DNA from: JABAAW01 sp965216605
Lineage (GTDB): Bacteria > Pseudomonadota > Alphaproteobacteria > JABAAW01
Assembly (NCBI GenBank): GCA_965216605.1
Contig: CBDCGG010000002.1
Location: 248,001 to 312,000 of the forward strand
Length of the DNA: 64,000 bases
Direction of reading: 5' to 3'
Positions 43,789-54,647 of this stretch are shown here, piece after piece (positions within the stretch are counted from its first letter, which is position 1; each line of letters begins with the position of its first letter). The notes beneath the pieces were generated by a model that was not told where the DNA came from, searched no databases, and worked only from the letters and a program-made list of their open reading frames with translations. The translations under genes were made by a program, and so were the position numbers.

Positions 43789-45231
43789 ATGACCATCCGC
43801 GTACGATTTCCCCCCAGCCCCACAGGAAGCCTGCACCTCGGTGGCGCACGCACCGCCCTCTACAACTTCCTCTACGCTAAAAAACACAATGGACACTTCC
43901 TCATCCGTATCGAAGATACCGACAAAAATAACCCCAACGCCATCACCAATACAAAAAGCATCCTCAACGATTTACAATGGCTCGGTATCAAGCCCGATAG
44001 CAAATATACCCTCCAATCACAAAACCTTGTCCGCCACAAAGAAGTAGCCTCCCTCCTCCTGAAAGCAGGTAAAGCCTTTCGATGCTACGACAGCGTCAAA
44101 CACAACAACAAAAACGCAGCCCACACAGAAGCACGCTCCCGTAGCGATGTCTTCAGAAGTCCCTGGCGCGATAAATCACTCACCGACGCTCCCAAAGATA
44201 CCGCCTCCGTCGTTCGCCTCAAAGTACCGCTCGAAGGAACCCTGACCATCGACGATAGCGTCAAAGGAAAAATCACCTCCCAAAATACACAAATCGACGA
44301 CTTCGTCCTGCTCCGCTCCGACGACTCCCCCACCTACATGCTCTCAGTAGTCGTCGACGACTACGATTCCCAAATCACCCACATCATCCGCGGCGACGAC
44401 CACCTCACCAATACCTTCCGCCAACAAGCCCTCTACGATGCTTGCGTCAGCGCAAAAATTTTCTCCAACCAACAAGCCAAACCCCTCTACGCACACATCC
44501 CCATGGTGCTGGACGAAGAAGGAAACCGCCTCTCTAAACGCAAAGGCTCGCGCAGCATCAACGACTTTCAAAACGATGGCGTCCTACCCGAAGCATTGGT
44601 GAACTTCCTGCTCCGCCTCGGCTGGGGACACAAAGACATGGAAATCTTCTCGCTACAACAAGCCATCGACCTGTTCGACCTCAAAGGCTTGAGTGCTGCG
44701 CCCGCACGCATCTCCTACGCACGCCTAGAAAACCTGAACGCACACTACCTACGCACGATGCCGCTCAGCGAGTTGCAATCTCGCTTACAACCCTTCCTGC
44801 CCGCCGACACCGATGAGAAATCTCGCAAGCGATTCTTCCAAGGGCTCGAAGGCTTGCGACAACGCGCGACAACCCTACGCAACCTTGTCGCACGCGGCGA
44901 GTTTTACTTCCAACCCCCTCGCCTCCCATTGCCCGATGCCAAGGCGCAAAAAGTTTGGGACGAAGCACGCCTCAACCTTCCTCCCCAAGCTTTGTCACAA
45001 CTCAGTGAAAATTTGGCAGCAACCCCCGACGCAGACTGGCAAGCCGATGCCCTCGCACAAACGATGCGCGAGTCAGCACAAAACCTTTCGCTCGGCTTCG
45101 GCGACCTCGCCAAACCCCTGCGCGCCGTCTGCACAGGACGCATGGATTCGCCCGACCTCAGCGAAGTGCTTGCCGTGCTAGGAAAACAACAAACCCTAGA
45201 ACGACTGCAACAAGCACTCGCGCAACGCTAG
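43789..45231 (+). CDS. gltX: Glutamyl-tRNA synthetase
   Basis: 480 residues, class I synthetase. The HIGH-like region is RFPPSPTGSLHLGGARTALYN, the Rossmann-fold region includes RIEDTDK, KMSKS appears as RLSKRKG, and a C-terminal anticodon-binding domain follows. At the zinc-binding site the cysteines are absent. No discrimination between discriminating and non-discriminating forms is possible by eye. First part highly C/A-rich on the coding strand. Convergent with the methyltransferase gene, 9 bp apart. Confidence 0.94.
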   Translation: MTIRVRFPPSPTGSLHLGGARTALYNFLYAKKHNGHFLIRIEDTDKNNPNAITNTKSILNDLQWLGIKPDSKYTLQSQNLVRHKEVASLLLKAGKAFRCYDSVKHNNKNAAHTEARSRSDVFRSPWRDKSLTDAPKDTASVVRLKVPLEGTLTIDDSVKGKITSQNTQIDDFVLLRSDDSPTYMLSVVVDDYDSQITHIIRGDDHLTNTFRQQALYDACVSAKIFSNQQAKPLYAHIPMVLDEEGNRLSKRKGSRSINDFQNDGVLPEALVNFLLRLGWGHKDMEIFSLQQAIDLFDLKGLSAAPARISYARLENLNAHYLRTMPLSELQSRLQPFLPADTDEKSRKRFFQGLEGLRQRATTLRNLVARGEFYFQPPRLPLPDAKAQKVWDEARLNLPPQALSQLSENLAATPDADWQADALAQTMRESAQNLSLGFGDLAKPLRAVCTGRMDSPDLSEVLAVLGKQQTLERLQQALAQR

Positions 45232-45240
45232 CTCGAAGTG

Positions 45241-46143
45241 CTACGAGCGCGTAGCTGTCCATCCGTGCAACACAAGCGCGTGGAACTCTGCGAAAAGACG
45301 CCCATCTTTACGAGGATACAAGCTGTCCGCAAGCTCGATCACCTCTCTCGATAAAGGTGTCGTCTCGGCGATCGCCCCCGATTCGCCCATCGTCTGCACA
45401 TCGCGTAACAAATCCCACAGGTTCTCGTAGTCCGCCTCGACATAAAAGCTCTCGGCAAAGGGTTGGCGCAAAAAAGGCAGATCGCGCATGGCGTTGCCAA
45501 CACGCTCCAAAGAAGGAAAAGGAGGAACGCGCAAACAAACACGACTTCGCAACCGCGCTTCAGCTTGCAACAAGGTTTGCGCCAAAACACTCAGCGTCCC
45601 CTCGCCAAAAGTGACGGCGTAAAAAGGCGCGTCCGTCCTCAACAAAGCCGCTAGTCCCGTCAAGGCACGCGACAAGTCCTGCTCCCAATGCAGCGAAAAA
45701 AACGACAGAGCCGCGTCGAACGGCTCCATCTCCTCCGCAAGCGAAGCCTTGATGCGTACCTTCGCACGCAACTCCGCGCATAACTTTTGCTCCTCAAGCC
45801 GAGAGACGTTTTGCTCCAGCAACATCGTCAAACACCGAGAAGGCTCGCACAAAGTCAGCTCGCCCATGCGCTGCAAAGCTCCTCCGTCCGCCAAAGCCTG
45901 CAACAAAGCCCCGTCGCGCGGCGTGAGCGCAACAACACGCCGCAAAGGCTTTTTCAAATCAAGCCACTTGTCCGCCAATACCTCGCCCGCATGGCGAAAA
46001 AGAAACTCGGCATCCCTCCCCCGTAGTGCACGCCTTGCGACAATGCGCTCGCGCAACGCCAAACGCCTGCTCAACGAAACGCCAAACGCTGCCTCCTCCT
46101 TTCTCCGCCCCTCGTTCCCCTCGCAACCAGCTCCACCGCTCAC
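45241..46143 (-). CDS. SAM-dependent methyltransferase, BioC/NDUFAF5-like
   Basis: 300 residues. The start SRRLALRERIVARRALRGRDAEFLFRHAGEVLADKW resembles the NDUFAF5 group, in which 'FDR...RdRAA..f..hDFL' precedes the SAM domain. FDAALSFFSLHWEQDLSRALTGLAALLRTDAPFYAVTFGEGTL is the usual post-motif region. The glycine-rich SAM motif is weak (VVALTPRDGALLQALA). Possible roles: complex I assembly (arginine hydroxylase-like) or malonyl-ACP methylation. No other bio gene is near. GTG start at 46143. Confidence 0.65.
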   Translation of the reverse strand: MSGGAGCEGNEGRRKEEAAFGVSLSRRLALRERIVARRALRGRDAEFLFRHAGEVLADKWLDLKKPLRRVVALTPRDGALLQALADGGALQRMGELTLCEPSRCLTMLLEQNVSRLEEQKLCAELRAKVRIKASLAEEMEPFDAALSFFSLHWEQDLSRALTGLAALLRTDAPFYAVTFGEGTLSVLAQTLLQAEARLRSRVCLRVPPFPSLERVGNAMRDLPFLRQPFAESFYVEADYENLWDLLRDVQTMGESGAIAETTPLSREVIELADSLYPRKDGRLFAEFHALVLHGWTATRS

Positions 46144-46149
46144 CTGACG

Positions 46150-47898
46150 CTACTCAGTCAAAGGCGGCACAACAACCCACCCCACCAGCGGCGCAGGAAT
46201 GCCGCGCACTCGACTTACCTCCACCCCAAAAATTTTCAACCACGGCACAGCTAAAGGCGTTTGCAACGCGTAAGGTCTGTCGCGTAAAACTTGACGATAC
46301 CTAGGCGGCAACCCCTCGTCCGCGCTGCGCGCAAACCACAGCAGAACGCCTCCCTTCTCGCGCCACTCCTCGCGACGATCGGCAACCCACGCCGTCCTCT
46401 CGTCAAACAGCGTGACAACATTCGGGCGCGAAGGCGCAAAAAACGCAACATTGCCCGCAAGCCATTTGCCGCCAACAATCGACAAGGGCGGATAACCCTC
46501 TCGCCTCCAGCCGTCTGCAACCTTCCTCGCCAAAAACTTGCCGTCAAAAAAAGGACGCAAACTAGGAGGCATGCCAACCCGCAACAACGTGCGCAACAAC
46601 TCCTCCTCATTATTTTTCTCTATATTTTGCCCTCTACCTTGCCGCTCGCTACGACCAAGCAAGCTGTCTACAGCCGAACGCGTCGAAGTCTCAGGCTTCG
46701 TCGTCACCTGATAGGGACCGTCGAACAACCACGCCTTTCGCGGCGACACGACAAAAGGCAAGGACAACACCCCTGCCGTCGTCAACAAGACAAGTCCCCC
46801 CCACACAGCAAAGAAAACAGGCAACCTTCGACGGATCGTGTTCTGACTGATCACTTTCCTGCAAAAATAAAAGAGCGCAATTCCCGTCAAGTTCCAATAG
46901 AACAAACCCCACAGGCTGTGAATGTAACGCTGCCCGAACATCGACAAGGCAATCGAGACGGCAAAGGGCAACAGTCCCATAGTCAGCAAAAAAGCTTTTT
47001 TGTCGCGCGCAGAACAAGCCTGCTCATGGCAGGGGGGGTGAGGAAAGGGTTGCGGTTTTTCGCGCCACGGCAGAAATACAGCGAAGCACAAAAGAACGGG
47101 AAGCATATTGGCGATCTGCCCGTAAGTGAAGCGCAAGGGAAAGTACAACATGGGGAAGAACGGCGCAGTGAATTTTTGCGATATCTGCGCCGTTGCGTAA
47201 GCGAAGGTTGCGTAGTCGTTGTGTGCGACCCACCACCAGTGCGGCAGAGTAAGAATCCCGAATAGTGCCATCGCCGCGTACGGCTTGTAGGTCTTGAGAT
47301 ATGCCCTCCAACGAGGACGCGTCAGTAATGTCGTAGCAGCCGCAAGAAGCAACAGAGCCGCCGCGTATTTTGTCAGCATCGCGAGCGTTGCCACCACCGC
47401 GAGCACCATCCACCATCGAGCGCGTCCATCGTCGAGAGCTTTCCACAGAAAAAAGTTGAAGGCAGCCCAAAAAAACAACAGGACAGAGTTGCTGGCGTAG
47501 GTGAGACTGTAAAAGCTGTAGAAGAGCCCGCAGGCAAGAACCACGCTCGCAAGCAGAGCAGACAAGGGCGCGAGAAACTCTTGAGCCAACCGCCAAACAA
47601 AAAAATAGGTCGCGAGTAGCGTGATTTGCCCAACAAGATAATACGAAGAAAGTGTGTCGGGCAAAAAGAACAAGAAAACCTTAAGAATCCACGCCGGCAT
47701 GGCAGGATGTTTCTTCCCGCTCCACTGCAACTCGCGCGACCATTGGAGAACCTCTGCCGCGTCCGTTTGCAAGCCCGGATGCAGCAAGGTAAAAACAGCG
47801 ACAAGGACAACCGCTTTTAGCGTTAGGAGAATTAAAAGAAAAGTGCCGAGGTTTTCCTTCTTAAAAAAATTAGAGGTGGTGGGATGTTTTGATTCCAC
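46150..47898 (-). CDS. Membrane glycosyltransferase, GT39/ArnT-like
   Basis: 582 residues with about ten hydrophobic helices and the ArnT/PMT N-terminal pattern: LQTDAAEVLQWSRELQWSGKKHPAMPAWILKVFLF, where an acidic residue in the first periplasmic loop is catalytic in the family. A soluble C-terminal periplasmic domain of about 200 residues follows. It probably transfers a sugar from a polyprenyl-phosphate donor to lipid A, a glycolipid or a protein; acceptor unknown. The coding strand reads away from the methyltransferase, which lies 6 bp further on and in the same direction, so the two may be one transcript. Confidence 0.78.
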   Translation of the reverse strand: MESKHPTTSNFFKKENLGTFLLILLTLKAVVLVAVFTLLHPGLQTDAAEVLQWSRELQWSGKKHPAMPAWILKVFLFFLPDTLSSYYLVGQITLLATYFFVWRLAQEFLAPLSALLASVVLACGLFYSFYSLTYASNSVLLFFWAAFNFFLWKALDDGRARWWMVLAVVATLAMLTKYAAALLLLAAATTLLTRPRWRAYLKTYKPYAAMALFGILTLPHWWWVAHNDYATFAYATAQISQKFTAPFFPMLYFPLRFTYGQIANMLPVLLCFAVFLPWREKPQPFPHPPCHEQACSARDKKAFLLTMGLLPFAVSIALSMFGQRYIHSLWGLFYWNLTGIALFYFCRKVISQNTIRRRLPVFFAVWGGLVLLTTAGVLSLPFVVSPRKAWLFDGPYQVTTKPETSTRSAVDSLLGRSERQGRGQNIEKNNEEELLRTLLRVGMPPSLRPFFDGKFLARKVADGWRREGYPPLSIVGGKWLAGNVAFFAPSRPNVVTLFDERTAWVADRREEWREKGGVLLWFARSADEGLPPRYRQVLRDRPYALQTPLAVPWLKIFGVEVSRVRGIPAPLVGWVVVPPLTE

Positions 47899-47947
47899 GG
47901 CAGGTTTTTATTGGCTGTTGGTCTTGTCATTTTTTCCGTGCAGAGAA

Positions 47948-48066
47948 GGGACGGCAACGCCCTACTCTTCCACGCCACGAGGACGCAGTACCATCGGCGC
48001 AGGAGGCTTTCACGTTCGAGTTCGGAAAGGGATCGGGTGTTGAGCCCTCCGCTATGATCGCCGCCC
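47948..48066 (-). rRNA. rrf: 5S ribosomal RNA
   Basis: The minus strand has the 5S pattern: 5' ggcggcgatcatagcggag, ccgatccctttccgaactcg, then gtgaaagcctcctgcgccgatggtactg, and 3' gtggaagagtagggcgttgcc. The ends pair (ggggcggc with gccgtccc). It lies 140 bp downstream of the 23S gene. Limits to within a few bases. Confidence 0.93.
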
Positions 48067-48204
48067 CGTCACTGCACGGAGATAAAGTATAAATTTTTTG
48101 CGACAAATTTGTCGTTTTTTGTTTTGAGAACGCTTTTCAATTTGAATTTCTGTCACAGCACTATCTATGGGCTGAGGCGCTGCTTGCGTTTTGTCGATGC
48201 AAAG

Positions 48205-51055
<2,851 letters not shown>

Positions 51056-51183
51056 CTCTTTGCTGACAATTCGCAAGCAGCGCCTCAACTCATAGAGGGC
51101 TGCTGTTGACAGAAATTGTGCGTTCTTTCCGATTTCACAAAACTCCGTGCGCAACACGCCGACAGAGCCAGAAAATCGAATTC

Positions 51184-51348
51184 TTACAAACGATGGACTT
51201 GTTCAATAGTTCCCCCCCGAAACGCCTCTCGTATTGCAAATACAAGCAGCGCGAAGCCCATAATAGCCGAGCCAGTACTAGAGCGCAAGATAAAAAGCAC
51301 AAAAAACGCCTCAACGATAAAAAAACATGCAAGCGAAAATTTTCCCAT
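51184..51348 (-). CDS. Possible small membrane protein upstream of 23S
   Basis: 54 residues from an ATG at 51348. One hydrophobic segment (FSLACFFIVEAFFVLFIL) is followed by a second (SAIMGFALLVFAI) and a charged tail. Purine-rich sequence precedes the ATG but too close for a good ribosome site. It would be read toward the 23S gene. It may be chance; no family is recognised. Confidence 0.3.
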   Translation of the reverse strand: MGKFSLACFFIVEAFFVLFILRSSTGSAIMGFALLVFAIREAFRGGTIEQVHRL

Positions 51349-51408
51349 CCTCCCCTCTTTTGCTCCCCTCTTTGTGCGCCTTGCCTCAAAGCAACTTGCG
51401 TAGAAAAC

Positions 51409-51497
51409 GACGCTCTCATGTCGCATTCTCACTTCCGATAACGCTTCTCAGGCTTACGGAACGCTCCGCTAGCGATGCAACAGAATCTGTCCGTCGG
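51409..51497 (-). pseudogene. Stray duplicated fragment of 23S rRNA
   Basis: Matches 49689-49798 of the 23S gene nearly base for base in two blocks (gctcatgtc-gcattctcacttccgata type, then caggcttacggaacgctccg through cagaatctgtccgtcg). A deletion of about 20 nt and a few single-base differences separate them. It includes one arm of the intervening sequence and the adjacent rRNA, on the same strand, 350 bp upstream of the 23S gene. Confidence 0.85.
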
Positions 51498-51508
51498 CAA
51501 TCATTTCA

Positions 51509-51834
51509 TCATTTAAATGGTGCTTCAACGCTTTTAGGACTCAAAGTCCACCCAGCAAAAGCATCCTTCTTTGCTTTTATACGAGCCGTGTAAACCTCTC
51601 CTGTGTCGGGGTGTGTTATCTCTACACGGTAATTGCCACTACCATTAAGAACCGCCGCATCAGGTGTCAGACCCTTGGCCACCACAACACCTGTTTCCTC
51701 ATTGAACACAGAATACTTCGCTCTGACCTCTCCCGCAGAACAGAACATTTTGCGCTCTGCTTCCACTCAACACACCCCCCTAACAAAGCAAGCGAAACGC
51801 TAACAGAAAAAGCAACAAAGGCGACTCGCGCCAT
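51509..51834 (-). pseudogene. Broken lipoprotein gene C
   Basis: ATG 51834 begins a lipoprotein signal peptide (MARVAFVAFSVSVSLALLGGC, lipobox LGGC), three bases after the stop of unit B. The frame then diverges from the well-formed downstream frame (KMFCSAGEVRAKYSVFNEETG ... VEITHPDTGEVYTARI ... SPKSVEAPFK), which ends at 51509. The span of 326 nt is not a multiple of three, so one frameshift lies near 51766-51780. A run of six G at the lipobox is a candidate slippage site but does not by itself restore the frame. Confidence 0.6.
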
Positions 51835-51837
51835 TCA

Positions 51838-52120
51838 TCATCGACCCTCGGAAGCAAAACATTCCTCCGCTTCGTTTTTGGAGCAATCGATAACAATAGG
51901 AGGTTGGTTTTTCCAGAAGTAAATGACTCTCGTTATTCACGCCCAAAACGCTCCCACTACCCTGAAACCACTGAGTTTGCTCGAAAAGTGTATTGCGAGA
52001 GACCGCGAATTTGTTGTCGCCCAACGGCGCAACTCCTGATGAAGTCGTAGCTATTTCTTTCGTGGTGCAACCGCCGCTAATGCCAGCCGCTCCAACCACC
52101 GCAAGAAAAGAAAAAATCTT
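51838..52120 (-). pseudogene. Broken lipoprotein gene B
   Basis: A signal peptide without an in-frame ATG (KIFSFLAVVGAAGISGGC) leads into KFAVSRNTLFEQTQWFQGSG. Further on, the neighbouring frame reads YFWKNQPPIVIDCSKNEAEEC and stops at 51838. That C-terminal frame matches unit A (KTPIVYDCSKGNVC), with synonymous differences, so it is the true one. The start codon and one frame are damaged. Confidence 0.55.
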
Positions 52121-52148
52121 GCAAAATTCTTCTTGAAAACTTCCTCAC

Positions 52149-52365
52149 TATTTACCAAGTTCTACGCAGACATTACCCTTGGAGCAATCGTAAACTATGG
52201 GAGTCTTGTTTCCACTCTTTCCCTTGACATTGGTATACTTTTGAAACCACAACCCTGCCTTGCCAAAGAAGTGATTCCAGAAGAGTAGTAGTATCAGTCA
52301 AAAGAACACCCCCCAAGTGTAACTACACCGACAAGAGCTGCAGCTGCGATAATAGATTTTTTCAT
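52149..52365 (-). pseudogene. Broken lipoprotein gene A
   Basis: ATG 52365 has a good aaggagg site. It encodes MKKSIIAAAALVGVVTLGGC (lipobox LGGC), then SFD and a TGA. Another frame downstream reads LLLFWNHFFGKAGLWFQKY through GNKTPIVYDCSKGNVC and stops at 52149. The span is 217 nt, one more than a multiple of three. It is paralogous to unit B in the C-terminal part. Confidence 0.6.
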
Positions 52366-52481
52366 ATCATCCTCCTTCAAGGATTTTGAGGAAACTGCCT
52401 TTCGCGCTCGTGGCTAAGGCACTGCCTTATAGCATTCCATCAGAGGCATACTCTCTCGGCAGATAGGGCGACAATAGCACT

Positions 52482-52506
52482 AAAAAAGGTTTTGTCAACC
52501 TTTTTT
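52482..52506. terminator. Hairpin with A/T tails upstream of rpe
   Basis: Ten-bp stem aaaaaaggtt/aacctttttt with a 5-nt loop, followed by further T on the + strand. It looks like a bidirectional intrinsic terminator or an attenuator in the rpe leader. No + strand gene ends just before it. Confidence 0.5.
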
Positions 52507-52617
52507 TTGCTTTTTTTCCGCGTCTCCTTTTTCCTTGTTTGTGCGCGCGTTGGAGTTGGGAACAGACAACTCGACGTGCGCCTTGCCTCTCGGCACGCCT
52601 TGCGCCATAGTGGAGGG

Positions 52618-53286
52618 ATGGTCGCGTTCGCTCCCTCGCTCTTGTCGGCTTCTTTTGCAACGCTCGGCGAGACGGTCACCGACTTCGAGGCTGCCGCGCC
52701 TGCCTCGCGCCCCGACCTGCTGCACTTCGACCTGATGGACGGACACTTTGTCCCCAACCTCACCTTCGGCACGCAGGTCATGAGAGATCTGCGAGGCTTG
52801 ACCGCTATTCCCTTCGACGCGCATCTCATGGTCGAGAACCCCGAACGCTACATCGAGGCTTGCGCGCAAGCCAAGGTCGAGCGCGTCACCATCCACGCCG
52901 AGGCGACGCATCACTTGCCGCGCCACCTTGCGCAGATAAGGGAGCAAGGCATGCTCGCAGGGGTTGCGCTCAACCCCGCGACATCGCTAGAGAGCTTACG
53001 GTGGGTCAAGCAGGACTTACAATTTTTGCTCGTCATGGGGGTCAATCCTGGCTTCAGCGGACAAGCCTTCCTGCCGCAAACGATCGAGAAGGTCGCAGCC
53101 GCACGGGAGATGCTACCCGCAACTTGCGTCATCGGTGTCGATGGCGGCGTAGCTGCTGGCAACGCGGCGCAACTCGTGCGCGCAGGAGCCGCTATGCTGG
53201 TCGCAGGCAGTAGCCTGTTTGGAGAGGGCAAACCTTTGGAGGCGTTGCAAGCCCTGCGCAAAGTCGTCGCAGCGACGGAGCATTAA
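52618..53286 (+). CDS. rpe: Ribulose-phosphate 3-epimerase
   Basis: Interconverts ribulose-5-P and xylulose-5-P. 222 residues: VAFAPSLLSASFATLGE, HFDLMDGHFVPNLTFG with metal-binding His/Asp, DAHLMVENPE, MGVNPGFSGQAF, and IGVDGGVAAGNA. The ATG at 52618 gives the canonical N-terminus; longer readings have no support. The stop overlaps the purB start by one base (TAATG). Confidence 0.95.
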   Translation: MVAFAPSLLSASFATLGETVTDFEAAAPASRPDLLHFDLMDGHFVPNLTFGTQVMRDLRGLTAIPFDAHLMVENPERYIEACAQAKVERVTIHAEATHHLPRHLAQIREQGMLAGVALNPATSLESLRWVKQDLQFLLVMGVNPGFSGQAFLPQTIEKVAAAREMLPATCVIGVDGGVAAGNAAQLVRAGAAMLVAGSSLFGEGKPLEALQALRKVVAATEH

Positions 53287-54647
53287 TGATCGCACGATAC
53301 GCCAAGCCTGAGATGGTCGCCCTTTGGTCGGAGCAACGACGACAAGAGCTGTGGTGCCGTGCTGAGGTTGCTCTCGCGCAGGCGCAGGGCGAGCAGGGAG
53401 TCATTCCGCAAAGTGCGGCGGCGGTGATTGCAAAGCATGCGTTTGCCGACGAGGCGCTCGTGCGGCGCAGCGCAGAGTTGGAAAAAGAGACCCGACACGA
53501 TGTCACAGCCTTCCTCCGCGCGATCGAAGAAAGAATCGAACGAGAGGAGGAGAAGAAAAATAGCGATGCCGCGCGCTTCCTCCACTTCGGAGCAACCTCA
53601 TCCGACATCCTCGACTCTGCCTTCGCCATGCAGCTGCTGCAAGCAACGCATGCTATAGGGCAAGATCTGACGGCGCTGCTGAAGGCACTGTGCGCGAAAG
53701 CCATCGAGCACAAGCACACGCTTTGTCTCGGACGCAGCCACGGCATGGCGGCGGAGCCTACGACCTTCGGTCTCAAGTTGCTGGGCTTTTATGCCGAAGG
53801 CGCGCGGGCAGAGCAGCGTTTAGAGCGCGCGCGGCGCGAAATTGCGAGCGTCTCGTTTTCCGGCACGGTCGGACAGCACGCCTTCGTAAGCCCTGCGACC
53901 GAGCGACGCGCGGCAGAAATTCTGACCGAAAAACACGGCGCGGAGTGGGGCGGGATGGTGCTTGCTTGCGAGCCTTGTGCGACGCAGGTTATTCCTCGTG
54001 ATCGCCATGCTATGCTTTTTGCAACCTTTGCTATCACGGCATCTTTCTTGGAGCGGCTCAGTACCGAGATACGCCACTTACAACGCAATGAAGTAGCCGA
54101 GCTGCGCGAAGCCTTTGGCGAAGGACAGACGGGTTCTTCCGCCATGCCGCACAAGCAGAACCCCATCTTGAGCGAGAACATCACAGGATTGGCACGACTT
54201 CTGCGTATGCCTTTGCAAGCCGCCTTGGAAAACATCGCTCTGTGGCACGAACGCGACATTTCTCATTCCTCCGTCGAGCGCGTGATTGCTCCCGATAGTT
54301 GCATCACGCTCGATTTCGCCTTGCAGCGCATGACCTCTGTCATCGAGGGCTTGCAAGTCTTCCCGCAGCGCATGCGCCGCAACATGGAGGCAACGCACGG
54401 CACGATCTTCTCGCAAGGGTTGTTGATCGCGCTCGTGCAAAAAGGGCTTTCGCGCAAGAAAGCCTACGGCATCGTGCAACGCGCGAGCCTGCGGGCAACT
54501 TCGGACGCAACCCCTCTCTTCGAGGCTTTGAAAGACGACGCGCAAGCCAACACGCTGCTCGACGCGCACGATTTGAAACAACTCGAAGACCTCACACCCT
54601 ATACGCGCCATGTCGATACTCTGTTTGAACGCGTGCTTGCACGATAG
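53286..54647 (+). CDS. purB: Adenylosuccinate lyase
   Basis: Two steps of purine synthesis. 453 residues: MIARYAKPEMVALWSEQRR, HFGATSSDILDSAFAMQL, LGRSHGMAAEPTTFGLK, and the fumarase-superfamily signature GSSAMPHKQNPI with the catalytic Ser. Co-transcribed with rpe; its end overlaps the next frame. Confidence 0.95.
   Translation: MIARYAKPEMVALWSEQRRQELWCRAEVALAQAQGEQGVIPQSAAAVIAKHAFADEALVRRSAELEKETRHDVTAFLRAIEERIEREEEKKNSDAARFLHFGATSSDILDSAFAMQLLQATHAIGQDLTALLKALCAKAIEHKHTLCLGRSHGMAAEPTTFGLKLLGFYAEGARAEQRLERARREIASVSFSGTVGQHAFVSPATERRAAEILTEKHGAEWGGMVLACEPCATQVIPRDRHAMLFATFAITASFLERLSTEIRHLQRNEVAELREAFGEGQTGSSAMPHKQNPILSENITGLARLLRMPLQAALENIALWHERDISHSSVERVIAPDSCITLDFALQRMTSVIEGLQVFPQRMRRNMEATHGTIFSQGLLIALVQKGLSRKKAYGIVQRASLRATSDATPLFEALKDDAQANTLLDAHDLKQLEDLTPYTRHVDTLFERVLAR

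Noticed and set aside
52149..52365. Selenocysteine at the TGA after the lipobox of unit A
   Set aside because: Reading through the TGA stays in a frame that soon stops and does not reach the conserved C-terminal frame.
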